Positions 18,531-27,942 are shown, counted from the stretch's first letter. The stretch: 64,000 nt of DNA from Pyrinomonas sp040289685 (GCF_040289685.1 NZ_PSLQ01000001.1:1-64000), one strand, 5' to 3'. Numbers and translations are program-made. The notes: a model not told the origin generated them from the sequence alone.

Positions 18531-19937
18531 CTACTCGAGCGGGATCGGGTGCCCCTGCGCGTCGCGCAGTTCCAACCCGAGAAGACGCGCCACCGTCGGC
18601 CCGATGTCAATCATGCGGATCTCGCCGATCTTCCCTCTTCGCCCGACCCCAACGCCCGCAGCGATGAAAGAAGCTCGATAGTCGGGCAGTGTCGGCAGGT
18701 AACCATGTGTTCCGCGGCTCTGACTCGGCGTGATGATGTCGCCTGCGAGTCCGCCGCCGAAGGCGTAACCTTCCGCTGCCTCGAGCGCGAACGCGGCTCG
18801 CGGATTCGCGCCCAAACGCTCGAGTTCGCCTTTGTCAACGATGCGCAAGATGCCCTGCTGCTCGTAAGGGCGGAAAGCTTCGCGCGCCCGCCTCAAAACC
18901 TCCTGATCTTGACCGTCGCGCAGGATGATCGCGCACGATCCGCCCGAAACGTATGGCAGAGCCTGCCATTCAGTTACCATCCGTCGCCCGTCTGCACCCG
19001 ACGCAGTCTTCACCAATCCGGCTCGTTCGAGCAAGATCAACGGATGGAAGGTCTTCGAGATCGACTTAAATCCGTGATCGCTGACGATGAAGATCGCTGT
19101 CTCCGAAAGCAAACCGGCGCGTTCAACGGCCGCCAGCAAACGACTGATGTAACCGTCAACCTTTTCGAGGGTGGCGAAAGCCTGCGGCGTGAATGGTCCA
19201 TAGCTGTGTTCGAAATGGTCGAGATCGAACAGGTGGACCAGTAGCAGTTGGGGGCGTTTATTGGCGATGATATATTCGGCAAAGCGTGTGCGCATGTCGT
19301 CGCCTTCATCCGGCGTGAGGTTCTTGAAGAGTTCCGAATCGACTCGTTCGACCTCTTCGATCAAGCCGCGCGGGCGTGCGTATTCGCGCACTGTGTCGCG
19401 CGATTCGAAAGGGCTTCTGCCCGGACTCCAGATCTCCGGCACGTTCCAATCCCCTGCTCCCGTGGAAACGGGCCACGAAACCAATCCGACGCTTAATCCT
19501 CGTCGCGCCGCCGCATCCCACAGCGTATCAGTTTTGACGTCGCGCGCGAACCAGAACCAGCTCCCCGTCTGCTTCATCGGCGGCGGCTCGAAGAGCGTGT
19601 TGTTGACGATGCCGTGACGCGCCGGCGTCGCGCCCGTCACGATCGTCGTATGCGATGGGTAAGTCACCGATGGATAGACGCCGACGACCGGAGCCGTTAC
19701 GCCTTGGCGCATGAGGCGGCGCAACGCCGGGATCTTCAGGCCGTACTCGTCGGCGCGCAACAAATAACGCGCATCCAGTCCATCAATTGAGATGATGAGC
19801 GCGCGTTTGGCCTTCGACGCCTCTTTCTGTTGTCCCAACTGCTGAGCCGAAACGATCAGAGCCGACGCGAAGACGACCGCAAGCAACATCGCATAGGCCG
19901 CCGCCGCTCGTTCAAAAAGATAGATTCGTTCGCGCAT
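18531..19937 (-). CDS. Secreted type I phosphodiesterase / nucleotide pyrophosphatase (alkaline-phosphatase superfamily)
   Basis: The family hydrolyses nucleotide or lipid phosphodiesters with two bound zinc ions. The N-terminal hydrophobic stretch (YAMLLAVVFASALIVSAQQ) is a signal peptide or anchor. Metal and nucleophile motifs in order: IISIDGLDARYL, YPSVTYPSHTTIVTGATPARHGI (Thr nucleophile expected in SVTYPSHT), HLFDLDHFEHSYGP, IFIVSDHGFK and RGTHGYLP. ATG 19937 has AAGGAG just upstream. 468 residues, similar to bacterial ENPP-like proteins. It lies about 100 bases downstream of leuS on the same strand; a shared transcript is possible. Confidence 0.88.
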   Translation of the reverse strand: MRERIYLFERAAAAYAMLLAVVFASALIVSAQQLGQQKEASKAKRALIISIDGLDARYLLRADEYGLKIPALRRLMRQGVTAPVVGVYPSVTYPSHTTIVTGATPARHGIVNNTLFEPPPMKQTGSWFWFARDVKTDTLWDAAARRGLSVGLVSWPVSTGAGDWNVPEIWSPGRSPFESRDTVREYARPRGLIEEVERVDSELFKNLTPDEGDDMRTRFAEYIIANKRPQLLLVHLFDLDHFEHSYGPFTPQAFATLEKVDGYISRLLAAVERAGLLSETAIFIVSDHGFKSISKTFHPLILLERAGLVKTASGADGRRMVTEWQALPYVSGGSCAIILRDGQDQEVLRRAREAFRPYEQQGILRIVDKGELERLGANPRAAFALEAAEGYAFGGGLAGDIITPSQSRGTHGYLPTLPDYRASFIAAGVGVGRRGKIGEIRMIDIGPTVARLLGLELRDAQGHPIPLE

Positions 19938-20038
19938 CCTCTCTCCTTATGGGGTCGAAGGGTCTTCGGAGCGGGAGAAGCCGAACTCCACATCATCCGG
20001 CCTCTCCGCTCTGGTTGTTGACCCGTTCCAGCGGGAGA

Positions 20039-22588
20039 TCATTTCACGACGATGTTAACGAGACGTTGCGGGACGACGATGACGCGCGCCACTTCACGCC
20101 CTTCGATCCGAGCGCGCACGCGCTCATCGGCGAGCGCTAGCCGACGCAGCTCTTCATCCGCCGTTTCGGGCGCGACACGGAGCCGGGCGCGCACCTTGCC
20201 GTTCACCTGCACGGGGATCTCCAACTCCTCCTTGCGCGCCCATGCCGCCTCAGCTTCGGGCCAGCGCGCGCCACTTCCGAGCAATCCGCCTTCGTGCCCT
20301 AAACCTTCCCACATCTCTTCGGCCACGTGCGGCGCGTAGGGCGCGAGCATGACGACGAGCGCTTCAAGCGCTTCGCGCATGACGAAAAGCTCGGCGGGCG
20401 AAGCCTTTTGCGGTTCGACTCTGAAGTCGCTCAATTCGTTGACCAACTCCATCATCGCGGCGACCCCCGTGTTGAAGTGAAGCCGCTCGAAGTCATCCGT
20501 AACGCGCGCGATCGTCCGATGCGTTGCATGGCGTATGCGGCGCGCTTCGGGCGAAAATTCAGTCGGCGCGTCGCGCGGCGCATCCCGCATCGCTTCGCGC
20601 CAACGCACGACCAGATGATAGACGCGGCGCAAGAACCGAACCGCACCGTCGATGCCGGACTCAGACCAGCGAAGCTCGTTTTCTGGCGGCGCGGCGAAGA
20701 GGATGAAGAGGCGCACGGCGTCGGCGCCGTAAGCTTCGATCATCTCGTCCGGATCGACGCCGTTGCCCAAACTCTTCGACATCGCTTTCCACTCGCCCGT
20801 TTCGGGCACGATGTTGGTCACCATGCCCTGCGTCAGAAGCTTTTTGACCGGCTCGTTGAAGCGAACCAGCCCGATATCGCGCATGAATTTGGTCCAGAAG
20901 CGCGTGTAGAGCAGGTGCATCACGGCGTGTTCGATGCCGCCGATGTACTGGTCCACAGGGGTCCAGTAGGCGACCTTCTCGCGATCGAACGGCTCGCGGT
21001 CGTTGTGCGGATCGCAGTAGCGGAAGAAGTACCACGACGAATCGATGAAGGTATCCATCGTGTCGGTTTCGCGCCGCGCCGGACCACCGCACCGCGGGCA
21101 CGAGGTTTCGACGAACTCGCGCACGCCTGCGAGAGGCGATTGCCCCACGCCGGTGAATTCCGCGCGCTCCGGCAAGATCACGGGCAGATCCTCTTCCGGC
21201 ACGGGCACGATGCCGCACCGCTCGCAGTAGATAACGGGGATCGGCGCGCCCCAGAAACGTTGACGCGAAATACCCCAATCGCGCAGACGATAAGTGACCG
21301 CCGGCTCGCCGAAGCCGCGCTCTTTGGCGTGCTGGGCCATCTCGCGCATGGCGTCTTGCGAGAGCTTTCCGCTCCACTCGCCGGAGTTGACGAGCACGCC
21401 GTAGTCGGTGAAGGCTTGCTGCATTTCGGTCGATTGGTCCACGCCCAAACGCGGCTCGAATCCGCTCGGCTCCTGCTCGTGCGTGATGGGCGCGATGACT
21501 TGTCGGATGGGCAGCGAATACTTTTGCGCGAACTCGAAATCGCGCTCATCGTGCGCCGGAACGCACATCACGGCTCCCGTACCGTACTCCATCAAGACGT
21601 AGTTCGCTACCCAAATGGGCAGTTGCTCGCCGTTGAACGGGTTGATGGCGAACAGTCCTGTATGCACGCCCTCCTTCTCTTCTTCTGCGTCCGGCGCGGC
21701 GGGCCGTCGGCGCGCCTCACGCACGCGCTCGACAAAACGCTCGACATCAGACTTGAGCGATGAACCTTCGAGCAGACTTTTGAGCAACGGATGCTCAGCG
21801 GACAAGACGACCGCCGTCGCCCCGTAGATCGTGTCGATGCGCGTCGTAAAGACGCGGATCTTCTCGTCGCGCCCCTGAACGGCGAAATCGACGTAGGCGC
21901 CTTCGCTCCGCCCGATCCAGTTGCGCTGCATCGTGAGCACGCGCTCGGGCCAGCCATCTTCGATCTCGCGCATGTCGTCGAGCAGTTGTTCGGCGTAGTC
22001 CGTGATGCGGATGAACCACTGTTCGAGATCGCGCCGCTCGACCGGCGTGCCGCACCGCCAGCAGACGCCGCCCGAAGACTGTTCGTTCGAGAGCACGGTC
22101 TCTTCTTTCGGGCACCAGTTGACCGGCGCCAGCTTGCGATAGACCAAACCGCGCTCGAACATCTTCAGGAAGAACCACTGGTCCCATTTGTAGTATTCCG
22201 GCGCGTGCGCGGCGATCTCGCGCCGCCAGTCGTAGCTGATGCCGAGCCGCTTCAATTGTCCGCGCATGTGCGCGATGTTCTGTTCGGTCCAGTCGCGCGG
22301 TTGAATGCCACGCTTGATCGCCGCCTGTTCGGCTGGCTGACCGAAGCTATCCCATCCGATCGGGTGGAGCACGTTGAAACCGCGAAGCCGCTTGTACCAA
22401 GCAAGCGCGTCGCCGATCGAGTAGTTGCGCACGTGCCCCATGTGCAAGAAGCCCGATGGATAGGGCAGCATCTCGAGGCAGTAAAAATGGGGGCGTGCCG
22501 GATCGGCCTCCGCTTCGAAAGCTCCCGATTCAGCCCAGCGCTGTTGCCATTTCTCTTCGATCTTCTCAGGAAAATACTTCTCGTCCAT
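20039..22588 (-). CDS. leuS: Leucyl-tRNA synthetase
   Basis: Charges tRNA-Leu with leucine in the cytoplasm. Class Ia signatures: PYPSGFLHMGH with HMGH at residues 49-52, WIGRSEGA of the editing-domain boundary, and KAMSKSLGNGVDP for the KMSKS loop. The CP1 editing insert is present, as are the zinc-type cysteines (CPKEETVLSNEQ, CWRCGTPV) and the C-terminal domain (NGKVRARLRV). Full length, about 849 residues. I chose ATG 22588 (MDEKYFPEKIEEKWQ), the usual family N-terminus; GTG 22609 is the alternative and adds seven residues. It follows nfo by 61 bases on the same strand. Confidence 0.97.
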   Translation of the reverse strand: MDEKYFPEKIEEKWQQRWAESGAFEAEADPARPHFYCLEMLPYPSGFLHMGHVRNYSIGDALAWYKRLRGFNVLHPIGWDSFGQPAEQAAIKRGIQPRDWTEQNIAHMRGQLKRLGISYDWRREIAAHAPEYYKWDQWFFLKMFERGLVYRKLAPVNWCPKEETVLSNEQSSGGVCWRCGTPVERRDLEQWFIRITDYAEQLLDDMREIEDGWPERVLTMQRNWIGRSEGAYVDFAVQGRDEKIRVFTTRIDTIYGATAVVLSAEHPLLKSLLEGSSLKSDVERFVERVREARRRPAAPDAEEEKEGVHTGLFAINPFNGEQLPIWVANYVLMEYGTGAVMCVPAHDERDFEFAQKYSLPIRQVIAPITHEQEPSGFEPRLGVDQSTEMQQAFTDYGVLVNSGEWSGKLSQDAMREMAQHAKERGFGEPAVTYRLRDWGISRQRFWGAPIPVIYCERCGIVPVPEEDLPVILPERAEFTGVGQSPLAGVREFVETSCPRCGGPARRETDTMDTFIDSSWYFFRYCDPHNDREPFDREKVAYWTPVDQYIGGIEHAVMHLLYTRFWTKFMRDIGLVRFNEPVKKLLTQGMVTNIVPETGEWKAMSKSLGNGVDPDEMIEAYGADAVRLFILFAAPPENELRWSESGIDGAVRFLRRVYHLVVRWREAMRDAPRDAPTEFSPEARRIRHATHRTIARVTDDFERLHFNTGVAAMMELVNELSDFRVEPQKASPAELFVMREALEALVVMLAPYAPHVAEEMWEGLGHEGGLLGSGARWPEAEAAWARKEELEIPVQVNGKVRARLRVAPETADEELRRLALADERVRARIEGREVARVIVVPQRLVNIVVK

Positions 22589-22649
22589 CTCTTCTTCGTC
22601 CGAGCCCACTCGCGTTGAAATTCTCCTCTGACAAAGCCATGATACAACG

Positions 22650-23525
22650 TTAGTTCTTCAAACGCCCCGTTGCAGAACGCTTTTCGCGCTGAACGAAAGA
22701 GCGCAGCAGGCTGAGGTTGCGCGCGTCATCTTCCGGGCTGTCCTGCGGCGTTTCGATCAAAAAGGCCGCGTTTCGGAACTGGCGGTGGCCCGCGATCCGA
22801 TGCATCGCCTCACGCCCGATCTGGCCTTCGCCGATGTGCCAGTGGCGATCGACGCGTGAAGCGAAGGCCGCTTTCGAATCGTTGAAATGGACCACCGGTA
22901 CGGCTCCGACGTTCCGCTCGAGTTCGCGCAAGGTCCGTTTAAGCCCCTCCTCATCGCGCAGCTCGTAACCAGCAGCGAAAGCGTGCGCCGTATCGAAACA
23001 AGCGCCGAGTTCGAGTTCGGGACAAAGCTCGATGATCCGACGTAAGTGCTCGAACCTGTGCCCGATGCAATCGCCTTGACCGGCCGTATTTTCGACGAGG
23101 ATGCGAAGCGAGTTCGCTTCCAATCCAGCGCACGCGGCGCGCAAACTCGCGGCGCAAGTCTCGATGCCGTCATCCTCGCACGCGCCGCGTGCGCTGCCAG
23201 GATGAACGACGACGTAATCAGCTCCCAGAAGGATGCCGCGCTCGACCTCCTCGCGAAAGGCGCGAATCGATTTTTCGCGCACCGCCGCATCCGCCGCTGC
23301 AAGGTTGATCAGGTAATTGGCGTGGATGACCACCGGGGAGATGCCGGTCTCACGTCGCGTCTTGCGGAAAAGCTCGATCTCTTCAGCCGACAGCGGACGC
23401 GCCATCCACCCGCGCGGATTGCGCGAAAAGATCTGCACCGCCGTGCAATCAAGCTCCTTTGCGCGCAGCAACGCTTTGTGCAATCCGCCGGCAATCGGCG
23501 CGTGAAAGCCTATGCGCGGAGCCAA
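22650..23525 (-). CDS. nfo: Endonuclease IV (AP endonuclease)
   Basis: Cleaves DNA 5' to abasic sites in base excision repair, using three zinc ions. Matching motifs: RIGFHAPIAGGLHKAL at the N-terminus, VVIHANYLINLAA, YVVVHPGSARG, ILVENTAGQGDCIG, CFDTAHAFAAGY, VHFNDSKA and DRHWHIGEGQIG, which supply the His, Asp and Glu metal ligands. The start is TTG 23525 with GAGGAGG nine bases upstream; no ATG is suitably placed. 291 residues, normal for the family. Confidence 0.95.
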   Translation of the reverse strand: MAPRIGFHAPIAGGLHKALLRAKELDCTAVQIFSRNPRGWMARPLSAEEIELFRKTRRETGISPVVIHANYLINLAAADAAVREKSIRAFREEVERGILLGADYVVVHPGSARGACEDDGIETCAASLRAACAGLEANSLRILVENTAGQGDCIGHRFEHLRRIIELCPELELGACFDTAHAFAAGYELRDEEGLKRTLRELERNVGAVPVVHFNDSKAAFASRVDRHWHIGEGQIGREAMHRIAGHRQFRNAAFLIETPQDSPEDDARNLSLLRSFVQREKRSATGRLKN

Positions 23526-23727
23526 TCTTCAGGTCCTCCTCGTCCATCGTTTGCACCAACGATTCCAAGCATACAGCAAGCTGCGGCGCAGCGCTAAGTT
23601 GCCAAAGAGCACGGTAGGATCTACCGCGAAAGCGGTGCGATGCGACACCGGCTTTTCGTGGTCGGCATCGCAGCGGGCTTTCGCACGCGTGCGGCTTTGA
23701 TCAGCGATCCGACGAAAAAGTTACGCG

Positions 23728-24390
23728 CTACTCCTTCTTCACGCCGGTTGGCGAAAGTTCCGGGAGGGATTCGAGCAGATGGCCCATTTTGTGTTTCTTG
23801 GTGCGAAGGTAATGCATAGCCGCTTCGTGCGGTTCGACCTCGAGCGGGACGCGCTCGACGACTTCGAGTCCAGCGCGCCTGAGCGCGCGGATTTTCGCTG
23901 GGTTGTTCGACATCACGCGCACGCGCCGCAAGCCGAGATCGAGCAGTATCTCGGCACATTGCCGGTATTCGCGCAGATCGACGCCAAGTCCGAGCCGTTC
24001 GTTCGCTTCCACCGTGTCGGCCCCTTGATCCTGAAGAGCATAGGCGCGAATCTTGTTCAGAATGCCGATGCCACGCCCCTCCTGCAACTGATAGACGATG
24101 GCGCCACGCCCTTCGCGTTCGATCAACTCCATGGCGCGGTGCAATTGCTGCCCGCAATCGCATTTTTTCGAACCGAACACATCGCCCGTCAAACACTGCG
24201 AGTGAATGCGTACGAGCGTCGGCACGTCCGGGCGCAAGTCGCCTTTAAACAAAGCGACGAACTCTTCATCGCTGGTCAAAGATCGGTAACCGGCCACCAT
24301 GAACTCGCCCACCGCTGTCGGCAAGCGCGCCGTCGCGATGCGCTCGACCGAAAGGTTCCTGCCGGAAGTCGAAACGGGATCAGCTCTCAA
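23728..24390 (-). CDS. ribA: GTP cyclohydrolase II
   Basis: First step of riboflavin synthesis, converting GTP to a diaminopyrimidine ribosyl phosphate. The zinc motif is GDVFGSKKCDCG; the GTP-binding region is YQLQEGRGIGILNKIRAY, followed by the catalytic DLREYRQCAEIL block and LMSNNP-like VRVMSNNPAKI. It is the stand-alone RibA form, without the DHBP synthase (RibB) domain. 220 residues. The start is TTG 24390 with AGGAG ten bases upstream. No other riboflavin gene is nearby, and I see no FMN riboswitch in the leader. Confidence 0.94.
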   Translation of the reverse strand: MRADPVSTSGRNLSVERIATARLPTAVGEFMVAGYRSLTSDEEFVALFKGDLRPDVPTLVRIHSQCLTGDVFGSKKCDCGQQLHRAMELIEREGRGAIVYQLQEGRGIGILNKIRAYALQDQGADTVEANERLGLGVDLREYRQCAEILLDLGLRRVRVMSNNPAKIRALRRAGLEVVERVPLEVEPHEAAMHYLRTKKHKMGHLLESLPELSPTGVKKE

Positions 24391-24926
24391 CGCCTTTTGG
24401 CTCCTGTCAAAGGTTCTTCGCGCTGAGACCGATTATAAGAAGAGCGCGCCGAGCGCGACAAGCAGCCTTCGGGCCGATCATGCGGCGTGGAACAAAACTG
24501 TTAGCACGTTGCGACAAAATCGTTGCAGGCCGATCATCGCGAAAAGCACCGCGCTTTTCCAGCGCAAAAGCCAAGCGAACGCCCCGACCTTTGCAGTCGG
24601 CGGCGGCGGCTTCAGATCATCACGACGTATCCCAGCTAAGGCGAGCTGGGCAATTGTCGAATGCCTCGAGACAGCAGGTTAGGCTTACCTGTTGCGGCAA
24701 ATCACAGTCAGAGCCAATCTGCATCTTCGACGAACTTTGCGCCCCCCAAACACGTTCGCGCTGCTTCGGGCAGAGCGCTTCAAGCGAGCTTGCATCTTCG
24801 ACGAGTTTTGCAACGTTGACCCTCGCAGCGGCGTGTAATTTTTCGCGTGGGGTCGGTTGCGCCCGTCTCCTTCAAACGCTATGCTTGAATTCGGAGCCGT
24901 CAAACCGAGGCTCGGCAGAACCAAAA
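24391..24926. other. Divergent intergenic region
   Basis: Separates ribA (-) from the pilus/secretion cluster (+). Frames crossing it have no supporting features. It contains a decayed direct repeat, listed separately. Confidence 0.5.
24711..24811. repeat. Decayed direct repeat with 71-base offset
   Basis: 24711-24740 resembles 24782-24811. The core GCATCTTCGACGA at 24721 recurs at 24792, followed by NNTTTGC in both. About 23 of 30 positions agree, and nearly all differences are transitions. The offset is exactly 71, the same as in the two junction repeats at 58990 and 61481. Confidence 0.55.
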
Positions 24927-25505
24927 GTGATCACCGAACTCAATCTGGCCAGTGAGCCTTTTCGCAACCGGGCGTTGCCGTGGGCGATTGCAGTGACCGT
25001 CGCGCTCGTTTCGCTCGTCGCCTTTGTCTTGATCGTCGCCGAGTGGACGAAGATGCGCGCGCAGGCGAATCGCGCCGAACGCGACGTCGTCGAACTACGG
25101 CAACAGGTCGAAGCGTTGCGGCGACAAGCAGCCGAAGTGCGCGACGCGCTTTCGCGCGACGATGTCATCGCGCTCGAATCGGCTCATCTGGTGATCGCGC
25201 GCAAACGCTTCTCGTGGTCGCAACTGCTGGGCGATTTGGAAACGCAGACGCCCGCGAACGTTCGCGTCACGCGCATCAAAGTCCGCGACGTGGCACAGCG
25301 CGGCGATCAAACCTTCGCCGAACTGGAAGTCGCCGTCATCGGACGCACGCCCGATGACGTGACGGCGATGATCGCGCAGCTGGACTCCTCCGGCACATTC
25401 TCAGTCGAACCCGTTACACAGCGCCCGCGACAGGGGCGCGGTGCGAGCGGAACGGAATGGACGCTACGGCTGCGATATGCTCCGCGCGTGCAACCGGGTG
25501 CCTGA
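24927..25505 (+). CDS. PilN/GspL-like inner-membrane assembly protein
   Basis: A bitopic membrane protein resembling PilN of type IV pili and the C-terminal part of GspL. The start is probably GTG 24927 (ITELNLASEPFRNR, the typical PilN opening INLASEPF), then one membrane helix (LPWAIAVTVALVSLVAFVLIV, about residues 19-40), a coiled-coil (residues 45-80) and a ferredoxin-like periplasmic domain (TPANVRVTRIKVRDV...AELEVAVIGRTPDDVTAMIAQLD). 192 residues. It heads a four-gene set with tight spacing; no PilM/ATPase partner lies next to it. Confidence 0.72.
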   Translation: MITELNLASEPFRNRALPWAIAVTVALVSLVAFVLIVAEWTKMRAQANRAERDVVELRQQVEALRRQAAEVRDALSRDDVIALESAHLVIARKRFSWSQLLGDLETQTPANVRVTRIKVRDVAQRGDQTFAELEVAVIGRTPDDVTAMIAQLDSSGTFSVEPVTQRPRQGRGASGTEWTLRLRYAPRVQPGA

Positions 25506-25529
25506 GCGTGGCTAAAAGACTGATTCGGA

Positions 25530-26261
25530 ATGAATGAAGCGCTAAGCGAAAAGAAACAGCGAAACATCGGACGCGCGTTGCGTACGGAACAGTGGCGCGC
25601 GCGTCTCGCGCAGTTGCGCCAAAAGCGCCGCCAAAGCGCGCTCGATCTGCCAGAGCTTCTCGCGTTGGTTGCCGCCGCGCTTCTGCTCACGACCGCGCTC
25701 GGCGCTTACTTCTATCTGCTCGTGCCGACGAGGTCGCGTTTACAAGAAGCGCAACGCGAACGAACGCGCTTGCAGAGCCAATTGCGCCTCTCGGCTGAAG
25801 GCGCGCAACGGCGCGCCGATGCGCAAGCGACGGCGAACGAAATAGTCCAAAGCCTAGTCGAGTTCGAGACAAATTATCTCGCGCCGCCCAACATCGCGCG
25901 CAACTCGCTGCTTCAAATGCTCAACGAATTGATGCGCCGCAACGGCCTGCGTCTCGCCGAGGCGATGACTTTTACGCCGCTCGCGCCGCTCGATCCGGCA
26001 GCGCGACGCCCGACAAACAACGCCGCGGATGAACGCGCGAGCATCTTCCCCGGATTGGAGATCAACTTGACCGTGGAAGGGCCATACGTCGGATTGCGGC
26101 GATTCATTCACGACCTCGAAACGACACGACAGTTCGTCGTCATCAACGGCATCGAACTGGAAAGCTCGACCGAACAGCGTGCAAGCGCCGATGCCGTTCG
26201 ATTGCGACTCGATCTTGTGGCCTATTTCCGGCGCGAAGGCGCGCAAATGAACGTCCGATGA
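25530..26261 (+). CDS. PilO/GspM-like inner-membrane assembly protein
   Basis: Expected to pair with the PilN-like protein in the periplasmic part of a pilus or type II secretion platform. The basic N-terminus is cytoplasmic, a single helix follows (LLALVAAALLLTTALGAYFYLLV, about residues 43-65), then a coiled-coil of Arg/Gln/Glu heptads and a ferredoxin-like domain (INLTVEGPYVGLRRFIHDLETTRQFVVINGIELES), which is the PilO pattern. 243 residues. Its stop overlaps the next start (ATGA at 26258). Confidence 0.72.
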   Translation: MNEALSEKKQRNIGRALRTEQWRARLAQLRQKRRQSALDLPELLALVAAALLLTTALGAYFYLLVPTRSRLQEAQRERTRLQSQLRLSAEGAQRRADAQATANEIVQSLVEFETNYLAPPNIARNSLLQMLNELMRRNGLRLAEAMTFTPLAPLDPAARRPTNNAADERASIFPGLEINLTVEGPYVGLRRFIHDLETTRQFVVINGIELESSTEQRASADAVRLRLDLVAYFRREGAQMNVR

Positions 26262-27304
26262 CGAAGTCTTTCGCGCAGGCGAGCCGCTCGCGGGTATTGA
26301 AGATGAGACCGATGCCGACAACCGAGGACACGCAGAGCGCCAACGAACGCAAAAAGCTGATCGCGGCCATCCTGCTCGGCACGCTCGCCATGTTCATGAT
26401 CGCACGCACTTTCATCCTCTCACCGACGCCGAACAAAGGCCGCAGCAGCGCGCGCAGAACGAGCAATACCGCCGCACGCGCAGCGCAAACGGCACCCGCT
26501 TCGCCGAGCGAAGTACGCGAAGATCCGCTCGTTCCGCCGCAACCGATCCGTTATTCGTGGCCGGAACCGACCGGAGTCGCCATCGGACGCAACATCTTCG
26601 CCTACTACATCCCGCCCGCGACGAATAGAGCCAGCGCCTCTCAACCCCCGCTCGCAAACACGCCCACACCGACGCCACCGCCCCCGTTGATCCTTGCAAG
26701 CCTTTCGCCGCCGAGCGTCCATGCGCGCACGGGCGAGTTCACGCTCGAAGCGTTCGGCGACAAGTTCACGCCACAAACGCGCATCGTCTTCGGCAACAAT
26801 GAACTTCCGACGCGTTTCATCAGCGGGCAACAATTGGCCGCAACCGTGCCCGCCGCGCTCGTCGTCGGCGAAGGGCCGCGACAGGTCATCGTACGCACGC
26901 CCGACGGCAAGCTATTCTCCAACACGCTTGTGCTCAACGTCATACCGCCACCGACGCCGCCCTTCAACTACATCGGACTTATCGGCGGCAGACGATACAA
27001 CGACACAGCCGTGCTTCAACACCGCGAGAACCGCGAAGTGCTCAGAGTTCAACGCGGCGACACCGTCGGCGGGCGCTTTCGCGTCACCGGCATCTCGGAG
27101 CGCGCCGTCGAATTGACCGACACGCAGCTCGGCGTCAAGCACCTGCTTCGCTACGAAGAGACGCGCGCCAACATCGGCGAAGCGACGCCAGCGCGTCCTT
27201 TCGAAAGCTCCCGCCGCCCTGTTCCGCCGCCGGAACAAGCGCCTCTACAACAACCGCCAGCAAACAGCGACGATGAAGAAGAAAAGCCTTTCGAGCGACG
27301 ATGA
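26258..27304 (+). CDS. GspC/PilP-like protein with an IPT/TIG domain
   Basis: One membrane helix (LIAAILLGTLAMFMIARTFIL, about residues 34-55) is followed by a low-complexity Ser/Ala/Pro linker, a short GRNIFAYY segment as found before GspC homology regions, a Pro-rich spacer, an IPT/TIG-type immunoglobulin fold (ILASLSPPSVHARTGEFTLEAFGDKF...VVGEGPRQVIVRTPDGKLFSN) and a C-terminal HR-like domain (NYIGLIGGRRYNDTAVLQ...VQRGDTVGGRFRVTGISERAVELTD). The last domain resembles the PilP/GspC fold that contacts the secretin. A TIG domain inside such a protein is unusual. 348 residues; ATGA overlaps on both sides. Confidence 0.65.
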   Translation: MTKSFAQASRSRVLKMRPMPTTEDTQSANERKKLIAAILLGTLAMFMIARTFILSPTPNKGRSSARRTSNTAARAAQTAPASPSEVREDPLVPPQPIRYSWPEPTGVAIGRNIFAYYIPPATNRASASQPPLANTPTPTPPPPLILASLSPPSVHARTGEFTLEAFGDKFTPQTRIVFGNNELPTRFISGQQLAATVPAALVVGEGPRQVIVRTPDGKLFSNTLVLNVIPPPTPPFNYIGLIGGRRYNDTAVLQHRENREVLRVQRGDTVGGRFRVTGISERAVELTDTQLGVKHLLRYEETRANIGEATPARPFESSRRPVPPPEQAPLQQPPANSDDEEEKPFERR

Positions 27305-27942
27305 GGCAGATGACAGCGAACAGATTCTGGGGACCAACTCATCGCCAGCGCCTTGTTGCGCGCGATGGCGTAGCCGCGGAATCGCGCGTTGTTCGTTCTC
27401 CGAGTGAGCGCGGCTACGCCCTGATCGGTTTGATCGCGCTCGCCACCATCATCGCCATCGCCGCCACGGCTGCCGCGCCCAATTTGCGTCAGCAAAAGCA
27501 ACGCGAACTCGAAGAAGAAGCGATCTTTCGCGGCGAGCAGGTGGCCGAAGCGATACGCCTCTACTACACCACCTTCAACCGTCTGCCGACGTCGCTCGAT
27601 CAACTGCTCGAGGGCGTTCCGCAAGGGACGAAAAAGGCGCGCATCCTTCGTCCGTCGGCAACTATCGATCCGCTCACCGGCGAACCTTGGCGGTTGGTTG
27701 CGGTCAACGACCAAGCGCTCGCTGAGTTGCGCGATGCCATCGTTCAGTACAACGGCGGTCTTCTGCCGCCANNNNNNNNNNNNNNNNNNNNNNNNNNNNN
27801 NNNNNNNNCGCCTGCCAGCAGCCGCGATGAAACGTCGGGACCTTTCGTCGGAGTCGCGTCGCGCAGCAGGCGCGCCTCGATCATCACCTACTACGGTCTG
27901 GAACGCCACGACCGCTGGGTCTTCACACCCCTATTTCGCTGA
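27301..27942 (+). CDS. Type II secretion/type IV pseudopilin-like protein, with assembly gap
   Basis: After a 37-residue leader comes a prepilin-like segment (SERGYALIGLIALATIIAIAATAAAPNL), then a long amphipathic helix (RQQKQRELEEEAIFRGEQVAEAIRLYYTTFNRLP) and PTSLDQLLEG, LRPSATIDPLTGEPWRLV, the pattern of GspG-type pseudopilins. The residue at mature position 5, normally Glu, is Gly (GYALIG). The leader is long for a prepilin, so a later start is possible. A 37-N gap lies at 27772-27808; the frame is open across it. Last gene of the four-gene set; no ATPase, secretin or prepilin peptidase is adjacent. Confidence 0.7.
   Translation: MRQMTANRFWGPTHRQRLVARDGVAAESRVVRSPSERGYALIGLIALATIIAIAATAAAPNLRQQKQRELEEEAIFRGEQVAEAIRLYYTTFNRLPTSLDQLLEGVPQGTKKARILRPSATIDPLTGEPWRLVAVNDQALAELRDAIVQYNGGLLPPXXXXXXXXXXXXXPASSRDETSGPFVGVASRSRRASIITYYGLERHDRWVFTPLFR
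27772..27808. other. Assembly gap (37 N) inside the pseudopilin gene
   Basis: A run of N. The translated frame on both sides is consistent with its length. Confidence 0.99.

Noticed and set aside
20327..21763. 478-codon antisense frame inside leuS
   Set aside because: A long shadow frame caused by high GC; leuS motifs are complete on the other strand.
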